DNA of 64,000 nt, taken from positions 558,001 to 622,000 of the forward strand of contig JACGCM010002238.1 in the NCBI GenBank assembly GCA_014058105.1. The letters are read 5' to 3'. Both the position numbers and the translations under genes were made by a program. Source of the stretch: Kingdonia uniflora. Its lineage: Eukaryota > Streptophyta > Magnoliopsida > Ranunculales > Circaeasteraceae. This document shows positions 1 to 11,316 of the stretch, piece after piece (within the stretch, counting starts at the first letter, position 1; every line of letters starts with the position of its first letter). The notes beneath the pieces were generated by a model. The model saw only the letters and a program-made list of their open reading frames with translations, did no database searches and was not told the origin of the DNA.

Positions 1-384
1 CCTGGTCCGTGAGCACTATCGTTGTGATTGGTGGTTGGTTAGAATGTTAGATTCCCAGTGGGAGTGTGGAATCTCCTGGACTGTTAGTAGTTGGTGGTGA
101 GCAGACGGCTTGTTCGTGGTGGTTGGTTGTGGATTTTGAACTTCTGATAGTTTTCCTTAGGATTGTTTGCTTATCGTGTTGTGACACTTATTGTCCTCAT
201 GATTCTTAGAGCTAATAAAGCTTTCTCGTAAGCCTTCCTTCCCCGGGATGAGGCTGTTAGGGTCGTGTTCCCTTCTGTCATCTAGGAGGTAGCGAGACAG
301 CATGGCTCAGTGAGGTACGCGACTGATCCAGGTAGCTTATGAAGTTGTACGTCACCCGTGATGTTGGAATCTACTGGGGGGGAC
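1..384 (+). mobile_element. 3' internal end of a Ty3/gypsy element (non-coding)
   Basis: No convincing coding frame. The stretch ends in a purine tract (about 371-384, seven G in a row) directly before a TG that opens the LTR at 385, which fits a polypurine tract. It is assigned to the gypsy element only by position; the rest of that element lies left of the window. Confidence 0.4.
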
Positions 385-2323
385 TGTCACATCAGTGTAG
401 GGAAATTGTCACCGTTGAGCATCTGTTCACGAAGATTGTCACCTTGGGTGTAGACAGACCTGGTGGGTTCCTGTACATCCGTGCTGGTGACTTATGTACA
501 TGATTAGGAGGATTGTGATACGGTTCGGTTATTGGTGATTGTTGGCTACATATTGGATACTTGTAGGTCACCCCATAAGTACTAGTCTGTATTGACAGTT
601 AAAGTACTGTAGTACTTGATGGTAATCATATTGCTTTGAGGAATCTTAGAGACTGATGTTGTTTAGATGTCATGACGGTTAAGTTGATATTTCATCTAGG
701 TTTAGATGGTGCAACTGAGTCACAGGAGGGCATCTGTGTTAGTTTTGGTTGCCATACTCTCAGGCAGGTGGTTATCCTATTGCGTATTGGCTATGTTGGC
801 AGCAGTTGTGTTTCAGTCTTTAGGATTTTTTCTCGCATCCATAGATAATATATTCTCTTATCTTATTGTGACCGGATACATCCACTGACCCGTATTATAT
901 GTGACTTGTGTGTGGTAAGGACTGTAGTTCCTAGTGTGTGGTAAGGACTGTAGTTCCTTGTGTGTGACTGAGGATGTGATTCCTTGGGGTGCTCGTGACG
1001 CCCAGTGTAGTTCCCCCAGCCTGGTCAACTTAAAAAAATTGTACCTATATCCACAATGGTTCTTTAAGATAATCCTTCTTTAGCAGTTGTCAGCCCACTT
1101 TAGTCATGGGGGTTAGCCCTTTGGGTTGACATCGCTAAATCATTCTGCATCATAACGCATCATCATCATTATCCTCATCAAGCATATCATTGCATCTCTG
1201 CATACTTCCAATTCATAAGTTCTTCTGATAGAAATCCTTAACCCTTTCTGCATTATGTTTAATATAAAACCTTCTGCACTTGGGATAATCATAAGATTAT
1301 CTCATTCCATCATATCATCATCATAACATATTATTACATTGGGATAATTATGGGATTATCCTAGTTCGTCATATTCTTCTCCTCTTATTGAATTCTTCTT
1401 CTCCTAATTGATTTGTAGTGTAATTAGATTCATCTTTCTTCTGCATACTCATCTCCTCTCTGCATCTATTCCTTCCTCTTCTGTATATGGTAAATTTATT
1501 AGGTTAATTAGTCCGGTTGGTTGTTGTGAGCTTTAGGCTGGTATTTGGTTGTGGGCGATCTCGCTTAGCTTGTGATAGCTTCGGGGTTGTGCCTAGTTAG
1601 GGTTTGGGTAACCCTGTTAGATTATTGTGAGCCGAGGGTGTTTACCCTCGTGTGTGATTGTATTTCTGAGGTAGGTTAGTCGTTTGTGGCGCTGAGGGCC
1701 ACGGTAGTGATTAGAGTGTAGTTAGTAGTCCTTGGGACTGGAGTGTAGTTATAGTCTTAACACTCCTTTACTCGAGATGTATATGTATAATTATAGTATA
1801 GTTACATATAATCATTAGACTAGTTATGTGCCAATTAGATACCTATTAGGCATCCTGCATATATTTAGATATATATATTGTTTATCGTTAGATATTATTA
1901 TATTTTATTATCATTATTATATCCATCTCATTGGTTAGTATAATCGTTTAGCTATTCTTGGGAGTTAGGAAGCTCGTTGTTTGATCACTCTCACATCCCC
2001 CTTTTAGTGGCAGGTTGTTTCAGGTTTTAGTTGCTGTTGTGGTAATCTTTGGGGAGCTGAGCTGGAGGCTCATTCTCCAGTTATTACTGTCGGGCTTGAT
2101 GCGTAGAGGTTTGTAGAATCTTACGTTTAGATATTGTTATCTTAGTCTTCCGCCGTTTCTGCTTTTCCTTATTACTCTGTTGTGATTCTACTGTGAATGA
2201 CTAGGCCAGAATTTTTCTACGGCTCAGTTGATCGTGGGGTGAATCTTTAGATTCCCCGACCTGCACATCCTCAAATCTCAGTAATTGGTCTAGCTACCGA
2301 TTACTGGATTTTGGGGCGTGACA
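385..2323 (+). mobile_element. Ty3/gypsy LTR (plus orientation)
   Basis: The stretch opens with TGTCA and closes with TGACA at 2319-2323. Its last 350 bases match, block by block, the 3' end of the minus-strand LTR at 12907-14975. Shared pieces include TCCCCCTTTTAGTGGC, a GTGAATGACT block, ATTCCCCGACCTG and GGGGCGTG.CA, so both belong to one chromovirus-like family. The element inserted in the reverse transcriptase of copia A, whose reading frame resumes at 2324. The start is less certain than the end. Confidence 0.75.
909..960. repeat. 26-bp direct repeat, two copies
   Basis: A 26-base unit containing GGTAAGGACTGTAGTTCCT occurs at 909-934 and 935-960, inside the gypsy LTR. Likely replication slippage. 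Confidence 0.9.
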
Positions 2324-2756
2324 AGCGGCCCCAAATCTTTCATGGCAAAGAGTTTGCCGAGGTTGCAGAAAAGTTAGGTAATATGAGAAGGATTATTCCC
2401 TGTGATTAAAATATCATCCACATAGATAAGCAAAACAATCATCAAATCACCTTGTGAAATATAAATAAGGAGTAATCAGCTTTGGACTCCTGAAAAACAA
2501 GCTCTTTTAAGTAATCAGAAAATCTCTTAAACCAAGCTCGAGGAGCTTATTTCAAGCCATAGGGCAACTTATGAAGCTTGCAAACATAGTGAGGATAATT
2601 TGGATAACTAAAGCCAGAAGATTGGTGCATATAGACCTCCTCAGATAATATACCATGAAGAAATGCATTCTAGACATTCAATTGTCTAATAGGCCAGTTG
2701 TGATGAACTGCTAAGGCAATTACTATGCGAATAGTAGAGTATCTCATAACTGGACT
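2324..2756 (-). pseudogene. Copia element A: reverse transcriptase, middle part
   Basis: Minus-strand translation gives copia RT landmarks in order: NAFLHG, EEVYMHQ, YGLK.APRAWF, the catalytic YVDDILITG, and MKDLGPL just before the gypsy junction at 2323. Stop codons interrupt it, so it is dead. The upstream part of the same frame (the KWVFKIK region) lies at 7832-8120, on the far side of complete copia element B. That split proves B is a nested insertion. The downstream part and RNase H are missing, cut off by the gypsy LTR. Confidence 0.88.
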
Positions 2757-3079
2757 TGTTAATGGCTATCCAGGAAAGACATTATACCATACAAATGAAT
2801 AAATAAAATAAGGATTTGATGTGGGAAAAAAGAGAGGAGAGAAGAGATGAAAAGAAATAAACTTATGAAGAAGAAAGAGAAAAAAATGTTGTAAGGTATA
2901 TTTGACCTCTCACCCTTACTCTTATATTTATAATACTCAATACAAGATACACCATTATATTCTTTTTCTTGGTTTAAAAGTTGTTTTATGAATAGTAGGG
3001 AAAATATATATTGGTGTTTCTATTTACACAACTTAAAATATAAGGTATCTATAATAGCAAATATCCAGTATCTTTAACA
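2757..3079 (-). repeat. Copia B 3' LTR
   Basis: Runs from TGTTAATGGC to CTTTAACA. It aligns over its full length with 7511-7831, with scattered substitutions and small indels. Confidence 0.93.
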
Positions 3080-3091
3080 CCCCCCTTCAAG
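3080..3091 (-). other. Copia B polypurine tract
   Basis: On the minus strand, a purine run ending GAAGGGGGG sits immediately before the LTR that starts TGTTAAAG. This is the expected site for plus-strand DNA priming. Confidence 0.7.
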
Positions 3092-4500
3092 CTGGAACAT
3101 ATATGTCTTCCATTTTTAGCTTGGAAGAAATACGATCTGATGTCGTGTGAAGAACTAGTTTGGTAAAGATATTAGCCAACTGTTGTTGAGAGGCGACATG
3201 TGGTGTCCATATCTCTTTAGATACAACTTTTTGTCTAACAAAATGACAATCCACTTCGATATGTTTTGTTCTTTCATGGAATAGTAGATTTGTGGCAATA
3301 TGAATTGTTCCTTGATTATCATAATATAGGGGAATAAGTACTTTCACCAGAAAGCACAACTCTTGTAATAGATGACGGATCCATATTAGCTCACATGTGG
3401 TTTAGGCCATAGCTATATACTCTGCTTCAGCACTAGATCATGAGACAACGGTTTGCTTCTTGCTCTTCCATGCTACTAGATTACCACCAACTAGGGTATA
3501 GTATCCAATAGTAGACCGTCGATCGAAAGGAGATCCAACATAATCAGCATCTGTGTAGCCAACAATGTCTAAGTGCCCATTTGCATAATATACCAATCCA
3601 CGACCTAAAGAACCTTTTAGATACCGCAAAATACGAACAACAGCTTGAAACTGAGGAATACGGGGTATGTGCATAAAATGAGAGACTGCACTAACTGTAT
3701 ATGAAATATCTGGTCGTGTAATAGTCGCATAAATAAGCTTGCCAACAAATCTTCGATACTACTCAACATCTAAAAACAATTCTCCCTCTTCTGACTGGAA
3801 TTTGTTATTCAGATCCATTGGAGTGTCTATAGAATGTGACTCCAATTGACCCATTTCTTTAAGCATATCAATCACATATTAGGTAAGCGCACTACCTCAA
3901 TACCCAAAAAATACTTAAGCTCCCCAAGGTCTTTAGTCTGAAAGTGTTTTGACAGATTACCCATGAGAACAACAATACCTCGCAAATTTGATCCTGTTAT
4001 AATAATATCATCAACATACACAACCAAGAGAACAATGCCATGAGCAGTCTTCTTGTAAAACATAGAATGATCATAAGAACATCTGGCCATTCCATGAGCC
4101 ATCACAGTTTGACTAAACTTTTTGAACCATGCCGGGGGAGATTGTTTAAGACCGTATAAAGATATTTTTAAACGACACACTTTCCCCTCCTGAATGACAA
4201 ACCCAGAAGGTTGCTCCATATATACTTCTTTAGATAGATCACCATGTAAGAAGGCATTTTTTACATCCAACTGATATAGGGGCCAGCGAAGGTTGACAGC
4301 AATAGAAATAATAATGTGAACTGAATTCAGCTTAGCTACTAGAAAAAATGTCTCTGAATATTCAATAACATAAGATTGGGTAAACCCCCAAGCGACCAAG
4401 CGAGCTTTCGGGCGTACAATAATTCCATCTGGGTTTTTCTTAATGGTAAACACCCACTTACAACTCACTGTTTTCTTCCCAGATGGAAGATCCATAAGGT
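3087..4500 (-). pseudogene. Copia B reverse transcriptase and RNase H
   Basis: In minus order: KWVFTIKKNPDG, NAFLHGDLSKEVYM, YGLKQSPPAWF, the catalytic YVDDIIITG, KDLGELKYFLGIEV, then connection and RNase H blocks VGYTDADYVG, STIGYYTLV, VAWKSKKQ, DNQGTIHIA and FHERTKHIEVDCHFVR. The frame is broken by stops at several places, for example after IEV near 3872 and after KQTVVS near 3438. RNase H is otherwise nearly complete and the protein would end at 3087, close to the polypurine tract as usual for copia. Confidence 0.93.
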
Positions 4501-6450
4501 CTCATATCTGATTCGAATATAGTGCACCAAATTCTTCTTCCATTGCTTGTCGCCACCCAGGATGATTAAACGCTTCTCCGTAATTAGTAAGAATATAAAC
4601 AGACAAAAGGGATGTGGCAAATTGATGATCTGAGACAGGTAATGAAGCATAAGTAACATACTCAGAACTAGAATACTTGGATGAAGTACAATTACATTTA
4701 CCTCACCGAAGAGCAACTGGAAGATCGAGATTAGACTCAGTTGTAACAGGATCATCAAACTCAGTTGCCAAAGTGGGGAACAATGGAGCAGGTTGCTAGG
4801 ATTTATCATCTATAACTGTATCATCTGCAAGAGGGCTTAATTCATGTATAGTTTATGGCACCACAAAGTCATGAGCTTGTTCAGGTAAAGTAACATCTAA
4901 TAAAATACTAGGATTCATAATTTCCTCCTCAAATGGTTCATATGTCACTCCTTCACTTGAATAATAATATGGGATATGTTCAAAAAATGTAACATCAACA
5001 CAAACAAAGGTCTTTTTGAGAGATGGATTATAACACCTATACCCTTTCTGAGTTCTTGAATACCCAAGGAAAATACACTTAATCCCACGTGGATCTAATT
5101 TATCATGACGAGATTGTGGACAAGACAAATACATTTGAAAATACAAGGTGGTAAGGAAAACATATCCATAAGGAAAACATCGGGGAGGAGTATAGAATAC
5201 GATATTTTATCACTTAAAACAGACGAAGGCATTCTGTTAATGAGATATGTGGCAGTCAAAACTGCTTCTGCCAAATACAATTTGGGGACATTATTTTGGA
5301 GCCTAATACTGTAGGTTACTTCAAGGATTGGTCTATTTTTGCGTTCAACCACTCCATTATGTTGAGGAGTGTCAACACAAGTAGTTACGTGTATAACGCC
5401 ATGGTCAATCAAGAAACGTTGAAATGCCTCATAAACATATTCCTGGGCATTATCAGAATGGAAGATGTGTAACTTTGCAAAAAATGGATTACATATTTAT
5501 GTATAAAACTGCTTGAAAATGGATAAAACTTCATATCGATTTGGTAAAATATAGACCCAACACATACGAGAAAAATCATCTATAAATGTGACAAAATATT
5601 TGGCACCAAGTAAGCCAGTGTTCGACACTGACCCCAAATATCATAGTGCACTAAATGAAAGGGATGACACGAATGTTTATTCAACCTGGGTTTATACTTT
5701 CCCCTAAGATGTTTAGCTAATTCACAAACCTCACAATCTAGAGACTGAAAGCTAGAAGGAATACTAGGAACCAAAATACGTAAATTCTTTGGAGGTAAAT
5801 GACCGAGACGCCTATGCCATTGAATGGGTGAAACTATAACTGAAAGACCTGCCTTTTTCAAGAGTTGTCCATCGATGTCCTGGAAATAATATATACCACC
5901 ATACTCATATTCCCTACCAATCAACTCCTTTGTTTTCAGATCCTGAAAGACACAACGGGAATACCAAAAAACAATAATGCATGTGAAAGATCAACAAAGG
6001 CAGTTTATAGATAATAAATTGAATGGAAAACTTTGGACAAGTAATACTGATAATAGACTAAACTTGGGATTTAATTGAATGGTATCACGACCAAGAATTT
6101 TAGCCTTTGCACCATTTGCGAGAGTAACATATGATGCAGTCCAAGAATATACAAGTGAGGAAAATAATTGAGGGTTACCTGTCTTATGTTCAGAAGTCCC
6201 ATAATCAATAACCCAAGGGCTATCAGTCGTTGTATGGAGGCATACATTACCTGAATTTGCAAGTGTAGCCATGGAAGCGGTGAAAGAATTGGGTGTAAAC
6301 GCCTGCATACAACTCATCAAGATCTAATTGCATCTTCTGAAAAGAATGTCTCTGTAGTAGACTCATAAATTGTAGTACTATTGGCCTTAAACTAGGTTGG
6401 CTTACCAATAATATCCCAACACCACTCAATAGAGTGATTTTTTCTACCAC
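4501..6450 (-). pseudogene. Copia B protease, GAG-pre-integrase and integrase
   Basis: Read on the minus strand. The CCHC-rich gag end and protease region lie near 6000-6450 (WVIDYGTSEHKTG, a degenerate WIxDSGAT protease site). The GAG-pre-integrase HHCC motif lies near 5640-5860 (WHRRLGHLP, DCEVCELAKH). Integrase follows: HNGVVERKNRPILE near 5330 carries the terminal E of the DDE triad, and YLINRMPSSVL and KCIFLGYSRTQKGYRC follow. Frames shift repeatedly. Confidence 0.88.
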
Positions 6451-6599
6451 AATTTTTACATGGAAATTCAGGGATTGATTTCCACAATCCCTGCCACGTC
6501 CACTGTGTCCTCCTCTATTACAACCTCTATTACTATAACCCCCTTGTCAATATTGAGAACCACCATTACTGGTGATGTTATTTGAGGGGGCAAAATGAG

Positions 6600-7258
6600 C
6601 TGAGTTTTCGACATTCTACTAGGGAGCAGTAATAGCAACCCTCAACAATCTTGAATGTGCTTCAGAAAGAGTGGACAATTTTGACTCGGCCTAAATTTGG
6701 GATTTCACTTGCATATTCGGGACCTAGCCCAGATAAGAATTTTTCCATCCTAAAATCTTCACGTCGTTTTTGTAACACAGTGAGATTCGTAGATAATGGG
6801 TGATAAATATTCAACTCATCTTATTTGCTATGGAGAGCATTATAATACTTTGATAAAGACATATTACTTTGATTCATTGAAAAAATCTGCTTATACAAGT
6901 CATAAATTTCGGAACTATTACCCGACTGAGAATAGGATTCTTTTATAGAGTCCCAAATCTCCTTTGATGTTTGCATGAATCTAACTGTGTTACTGATTGT
7001 CTTACTCATAGTATTCCAAAGGAAGCTTTTGATCAATGCATCATCCTTAACCCATAATTATGAATTACTAGATCTAATGGCAAGGGTTGCTTCAGTTAAA
7101 TGTTTAACATTACCCTTTCCAGTAAGGTATACTGATACTGCTTCTGCCCATTGGAGATAATTTCGGACACCTTCCAACTTAACAGAGGTCATACCAACAG
7201 TGATACTAGCGGTATTTCCAAACTCATCAACTTTGGAACCCCCATTTTCATCTCCCAT
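6600..7258 (-). pseudogene. Copia B gag
   Basis: ATG at 7258 (MGDENGG). It is a retrotransposon gag of the UBN2 type: KLEGVRNYLQWAEAV matches the family's typical LxGxNYxxWxxxV block, followed by KDDALIKSFLWNTM and SKEIWDSIKESYSQ. Stops interrupt it after about 65 residues and again near 6821. The 5' LTR and primer site lie 250 bases upstream, which fits a leader. Confidence 0.85.
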
Positions 7259-7500
7259 TGTAGCAAATATCACCAAAAAAAATCTTCTAAAGTGGGAAAA
7301 GAAGCAAATACCAGAAAGCACCACAAAATTTTGGTAAATGTGTAGCGAAAGCAATACCCGTTGATATAAGAGATCGAATAGATAGATGATGATTCCCACA
7401 CTGAAATTGAGCCCACCAGAGTCTTTGTAAATGACCAAATATAATACCACTAATAAGAAAAACCAATACTCATACAAAGATACAACTCTCCTGGTGTCAT

Positions 7501-7510
7501 TCTGATACCA
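7501..7510 (-). other. Copia B primer-binding site (initiator Met tRNA)
   Basis: Minus-strand TGGTATCAGA directly follows the 5' LTR end TTAACA. This is the standard plant copia primer site for the initiator methionine tRNA. Confidence 0.85.
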
Positions 7511-7831
7511 TGTTAATGGCTATCCAGGAGAGACATTATACCATACAAATGAATAAAAAAAACAAGGATTTGATGTGGGAAAGAAGAGAGGAGAGGAGAT
7601 GAAAAGAAAGAAACTTATGAAGAAGAAAGAGAGAAAAAGGTTGTATGGTATATTTGACCTCTCACCCTTACTCTTCTATTTATAATACTTAATACAAGAT
7701 ACACCATTATATTCTTTTTCTTGGTTTACAATTCTTTTTATGAATAGTAGGGAAAATATATATTGGTGTTTCTATTTAGACAACTGGAAATATAAGGTAT
7801 TTATAATAGCAAATATCCAGTATCTTTAACA
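7511..7831 (-). repeat. Copia B 5' LTR
   Basis: TGTTAATGGC to CTTTAACA; paired with 2757-3079. Bounded on the left by the primer-binding site and on the right by copia A sequence. Confidence 0.93.
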
Positions 7832-8603
7832 GTATTTTTAACAGTATCTTTAGGCCTCCGTGTAGTCGAGTCCTTGTTGATAAAATACATTTGCTACAAG
7901 ACGGGGTCTTGTATCGTTCAATATAACTGTCATAATGCAGCTTGATTTTAAAGACCCACTTGTTCAACAAGATGTTCATATTCGAACGAGGAGGTACCAA
8001 GGACCATGTACCACTTTGTTGAAATGCATTAAATTCGGCACCCATAACATGTCGCCATTCTGACTGCTTCACCACTTGAGTAAAACTATTTGGTTCAATA
8101 TGAAAATCACGAATCGTGTACAAGGCCTATTTGGGGTTCTGTTTACAAATTCCAGATTGACTTCGTGTAGCCATGGAATATGATTAATCTTTTGGAAGGT
8201 TGAAGGGCACACCATGAGATGAAGTTGTTTGATCTTCTGGAGGGTTGAGGGGCACACCATGAGATGAAGTTGTTTGGGCAATGGGTGAATCTACTTGAAG
8301 ATTTTGTTGTTCAAACTGAGATGGGGTTTGGGTAATGGTAGGAGGTAGATTAGTAGTAGGAGATTGAGGTGCATGAGATGAGGAGGTAAGTGACTGTTAA
8401 TCACAGGTATTTGATCATGGTGGTGGGAGATGTTGTTGGGTAAAAATTTGTAATGTAGGAAAATGGATATGATCATTTAAAGTGGGTGTTGTGGGGGGAT
8501 TTTGTACAGCCACAAAAGAATCCGGGGAGGCCACTACGGAAGAGCTTGTGTTAGTGGTCTCTTGGAAAGCAAAATATTCTTCATCGACAGGACTAGCCCC
8601 GGC
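7832..8603 (-). pseudogene. Copia A: N-terminal reverse transcriptase and proline-rich linker
   Basis: The minus strand shows FNAFQQSGTWSLVPP and NKWVFKIK, the start of copia RT. After a frameshift comes a RPRLVANVFYQQGLDYTEA-like frame that stops at the copia B junction. Upstream (8130-8600) is a low-complexity linker with a 45-base duplicated unit (8194-8238 and 8239-8283) encoding the HGVP.NLP type of repeat. The frame continues across copia B into 2324-2756. Confidence 0.85.
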
Positions 8604-8883
8604 TTTTATAAGACCATGTGTGAAGTATTAAAATGGGCCTTTTTTTACATTTTCTTTTGTTTAGGTTATGAGAGATAAAAGAGTAACAGAAGTTGGGCAT
8701 TTGGTTTGTGACTTTGTAAGTTGTAAGTTGAATAATGGGTTTGGTTTTATTGTCAAATTTAACTCGGTTTGGGTTGGGTTAAAATTTTTCTTTATTTTTG
8801 TTTGAACTATAGAATTTATTTATTTTTGGGCCTTTTTTTGTTAGGCCCTCTGCCATCGCACATGTCACACACCCCATGGCCAG
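8604..8883. mobile_element. ~280-bp non-coding insert in copia A
   Basis: Copia A coding sequence is readable on both sides: HVVFDEQ at about 8890 and ASPVDEEYFAFQ at about 8580. The intervening 280 bases are AT-rich, non-coding and hold a direct repeat of GGGCCTTTTTTT near 8634 and 8828. AGCCC occurs at both edges and may be a target-site duplication. The family is not recognised; the ends are approximate. Confidence 0.5.
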
Positions 8884-9483
8884 CCCTGTTCATCAAACAC
8901 CACATGACACGATAAATAAACACGACCGGAGGTTGGATCGATACAACGATAGCCTTGCTGATTAAGTGAATAACCCAAAAAGATACATTGCTTGGACCAG
9001 AATTATAATTTGTTCGTATTATGAGGTCTTAAGTATGGGAAACATGCGCAATCGAAGACTCTAATACATAGGTAATTTATGAAACAAATTTTCGTAGGAG
9101 TGGTAAAATTTAAGATACGATTCGGAAGCCAATTAATTAAGTATAATGCAGTATTAAAGGCAATAGGTGATCGGCATATGACCATGAGTAAGAAGAGTAA
9201 GACCAGTTTCAACGCTATGATGGTATTTCCGTTCTACCAATCCATTTTGTTCAGGATGTCCCAGAAAGTAGGAGTTAAAACTAATTATGCTATTAACTAG
9301 GAATTGTTGGAATTTACGACTAGTATATTTGCCTCCCCCGTCCGATTGAAAGGCCTTAATTTTAGAAGAGAACAAATTTTCAACGCGTAATTTAAATCGG
9401 ACAAAAACCTCAAATACTTCATGTTTAAATTGTATAGGAAATATCCATGAATATTTTGAATAGTCTTGACGAATAATATATAT
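8884..9483 (-). pseudogene. Copia A integrase
   Basis: Minus strand: a degenerate DDYSKYSW block, FQSDGGGKYTS (second catalytic D), HPEQNGLVERK (catalytic E), then LYLINWLPNRIL, VFDCACFPYLRPHN and QCIFLGYSLNQQGYRC. Frameshifts and stops show decay. The 5' part of the integrase and the pre-integrase domain continue at 10012-10468, separated by a MITE-like insertion. Confidence 0.88.
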
Positions 9484-10011
9484 GAACATCCACAGCAGTA
9501 AGGTGGGAAAATTCACCCAAAAGCTAAGTGGATTATCCACCCCAATCCACCCCACAGCTGCTCGAATAAAAATCAAGGTAAATATTACTCACCGCAGTTC
9601 AGAACTGCGGGGCACAAAGGATGGCTGAGATTTGTCCACGTGTCACAAACCCAATGTTTAAAATGCCTAGCAGTTCAGAAATGTTGGGCATGAGAACCAA
9701 TTAAATGAAGCCACGTAGCTATTTTAAATTAACTAATTTATAGATTATATATGCCATACAGTTCAGAACTGCGGAGCATGAGAGCCACTTAAATCTTGCT
9801 AAGTGTCATCATGTAATTGGTTTATAGCCTATGCACAGTTCAGAACTGCGGGGCATCAATATACCAAAAATCCACCCACCACCCTCAAGGTGGGTTTAGG
9901 GTGGCCACATCAGCCAATCCATCTAGCTGTTATGGGTGGATTGAAGGTGGAGCAAGGTGAAGGATGTAATCCACCTTGCCACATCATACTTCACCTAGCT
10001 GTTGCAGATGC
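9484..10011. mobile_element. MITE-like element with internal palindromic minisatellite
   Basis: The ends are imperfect inverted repeats: GAACATCCACAGCAG on the left, GAGCATCTGCAACAG as the complement of the right end, and both continue into a GGTG block. It splits the copia A frame exactly between KGSKYY and the integrase DDYSKY block. The flanking 8-mers (atatatat and taatactt) are only partly alike. No coding capacity. Internally it carries four copies of a palindromic unit, listed separately. Confidence 0.65.
9595..9855. repeat. Minisatellite, four ~76-88 bp units with palindromic core
   Basis: A 20-base core built on the palindrome CAGTTCAGAACTG starts at 9595, 9671, 9759 and 9836. The second copy has a mutated right arm. 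Spacing is 76, 88 and 77 bases. The spacers share CCACGT, GAGAGCCA and TTTATAG pieces. Confidence 0.85.
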
Positions 10012-10468
10012 TCTAATACTTAGACCCTTTTATTGAAATAGTGGGGGAACACCAAACATCATAATGCACCAACTCCAAAGGAAATTTAACTATTGAATCA
10101 GACACTTTAAATAGTAATTTAGTACTTTTCCCTAATGGACATGAATGACAAAAAAAAAAGTAAACTTGATCCGTTCATCGGAAGACATTTATTAGATTGA
10201 AGACGTAAAAGAGTGTTGGACGCAGGATGACCCAATCGAGAGTGCCAAACTTGAGCACCAATACAGACACCAACGAAAGCAAAGGGACTACATAACTTGG
10301 TAGCAATATTATTATGAATGTGAAGCGGATAGAGACCTTTCTCATTCTTCCTGCAGAAAAGCGTCCTCCCTATTTTTAAATCCCTTCATAGAAACAATCA
10401 GAGAATAAAAATAAAGAAGCAGTTATTATCATGTTCAAATTAGTAAACCGACAAAAGGTTAGCGGCAA
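10012..10468 (-). pseudogene. Copia A protease tail and GAG-pre-integrase
   Basis: Minus strand, in order: NLLSV, HDNNCFF, then a degenerate H-C pre-integrase zinc region (WH.RLGHP, CHSCPLGKS) and LVHYDVWCSP, which are typical copia landmarks. The frame joins AGNGAGL.IAHIGS at 11190-11300 across the 713-bp insertion, and joins the integrase across the MITE. Confidence 0.82.
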
Positions 10469-11181
10469 CTTTGTTGCGGGGAAACGTGATTCCCCTCTTC
10501 CCAAACTTTTCATGGGAAACCAATTTTAGAAACGGGTGCGATTCGGTTTCCCTAAATTTAGGAAAAGATGGGGAAACGTCGGGGAAATGAATATGATTCA
10601 CATTTCAATTTGACTGTGATTCGGTCTAGGAAACGCTGATGATTCGGTTTAGGAAATGCCTATGATTCAATTTTCAATTTGCGTGATTCATTTTTTGAAG
10701 CGAATTTTGGTTCGATTTGGGTAAATTTTAAAATTCGTATATCAAAACGAATGTGAAACAATGCTCGTATTTGTGATTTGATGCTCTTATACCTACAAAT
10801 AAAGAAAAAAAATACTCAAATCTATAGATACTACTTTATAACGAAATGTCCTTAAGAAAGGAAGCCTTAAGCATTCTTAACCTTCCGTATTATCTCCCCT
10901 CTTGAATAAGTTAAGAAGTATTGTCTTTGTATCTTGATCTCTCTACTATTAAAAAAAGGCATCACTATTTGCTTATTTTGACATTTCTTACTCGTTTTCT
11001 AGTTTGGATTTATTTACGCTTCAATACTTGATTCCCTCTTCATTTCACATTTCGCTTCAATTGTCGCATCTCTCTTGTATGCGCTTCCCATTTCCCGAAT
11101 CATGTATAAAAAATATTAGACGTTTCCCGTTTCCTTTTCTCGTATCATTTTCCGTACCCGCTTTACTTTCAAGTAACATAG
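10469..11181. mobile_element. 713-bp unclassified non-autonomous insertion
   Basis: The copia A protein frame is interrupted precisely here (SITA / ANLLSV). The flanks carry a near-duplicate, GCGGCAA at 10462-10468 and GCGGTAA at 11182-11188, read as a 7-8 bp target-site duplication with one or two changes. Element ends CTTTGTTGC and, complemented, CTATGTTAC form a short imperfect inverted repeat. The interior has several GATTCGGTTTAGGAAA-like repeats (10540-10680) and no ORF. TSD length suggests a hAT or Mutator relative, but the TIR matches no family I know. Confidence 0.65.
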
Positions 11182-11316
11182 GCGGTAATAGATAGGCAAT
11201 GTAAAATATTGTTCAGATTAAAAGAAGATGAAGCATGAGATATTTTAGTAGAACCAATATGGGCAATATTCAAACCAGCACCATTACCGGCAGCTACTCG
11301 ATTCTTTGCTAGAGAA
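11182..11316 (-). pseudogene. Copia A protease fragment
   Basis: Minus strand: VAAGNGAGLNIAHIGST followed by SSFNLNNILHC, the block between the copia protease and pre-integrase. The right edge meets the LTR of copia C, so gag and the 5' LTR of A are missing from this window. Confidence 0.75.

Larger units (their letters stand above)
2757..7831 (-). mobile_element. Copia element B, complete with two LTRs, nested in copia A
   Basis: Two near-identical terminal repeats (2757-3079 and 7511-7831) flank an internal region coding, in minus order, gag, protease, integrase, reverse transcriptase and RNase H. This is the normal Ty1/copia order. The primer-binding site TGGTATCAGA abuts the right (5') LTR and a purine tract ending in six G abuts the left (3') LTR. 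Many in-frame stops show it is inactive. The flanking 5-mers (ggact at 2752, gtatt at 7832) do not match, so no clean target-site duplication is visible. An extra TTAACAGTAT repeat at the right edge may have blurred it. Confidence 0.94.

Noticed and set aside
706..888. 60-codon plus-strand frame in the gypsy LTR
   Set aside because: Lies inside the LTR, no motif, composition random; treated as chance.
2752..7836. 5-bp target-site duplication for copia B
   Set aside because: The flanking 5-mers ggact and gtatt do not match; nesting is supported by the split host frame instead.
10938..10975. Helitron-like 5' start TCTCTACTATTAAAA
   Set aside because: It lies in the middle of the 713-bp insert, and the insert's ends and target duplication are elsewhere; probably AT-rich coincidence.
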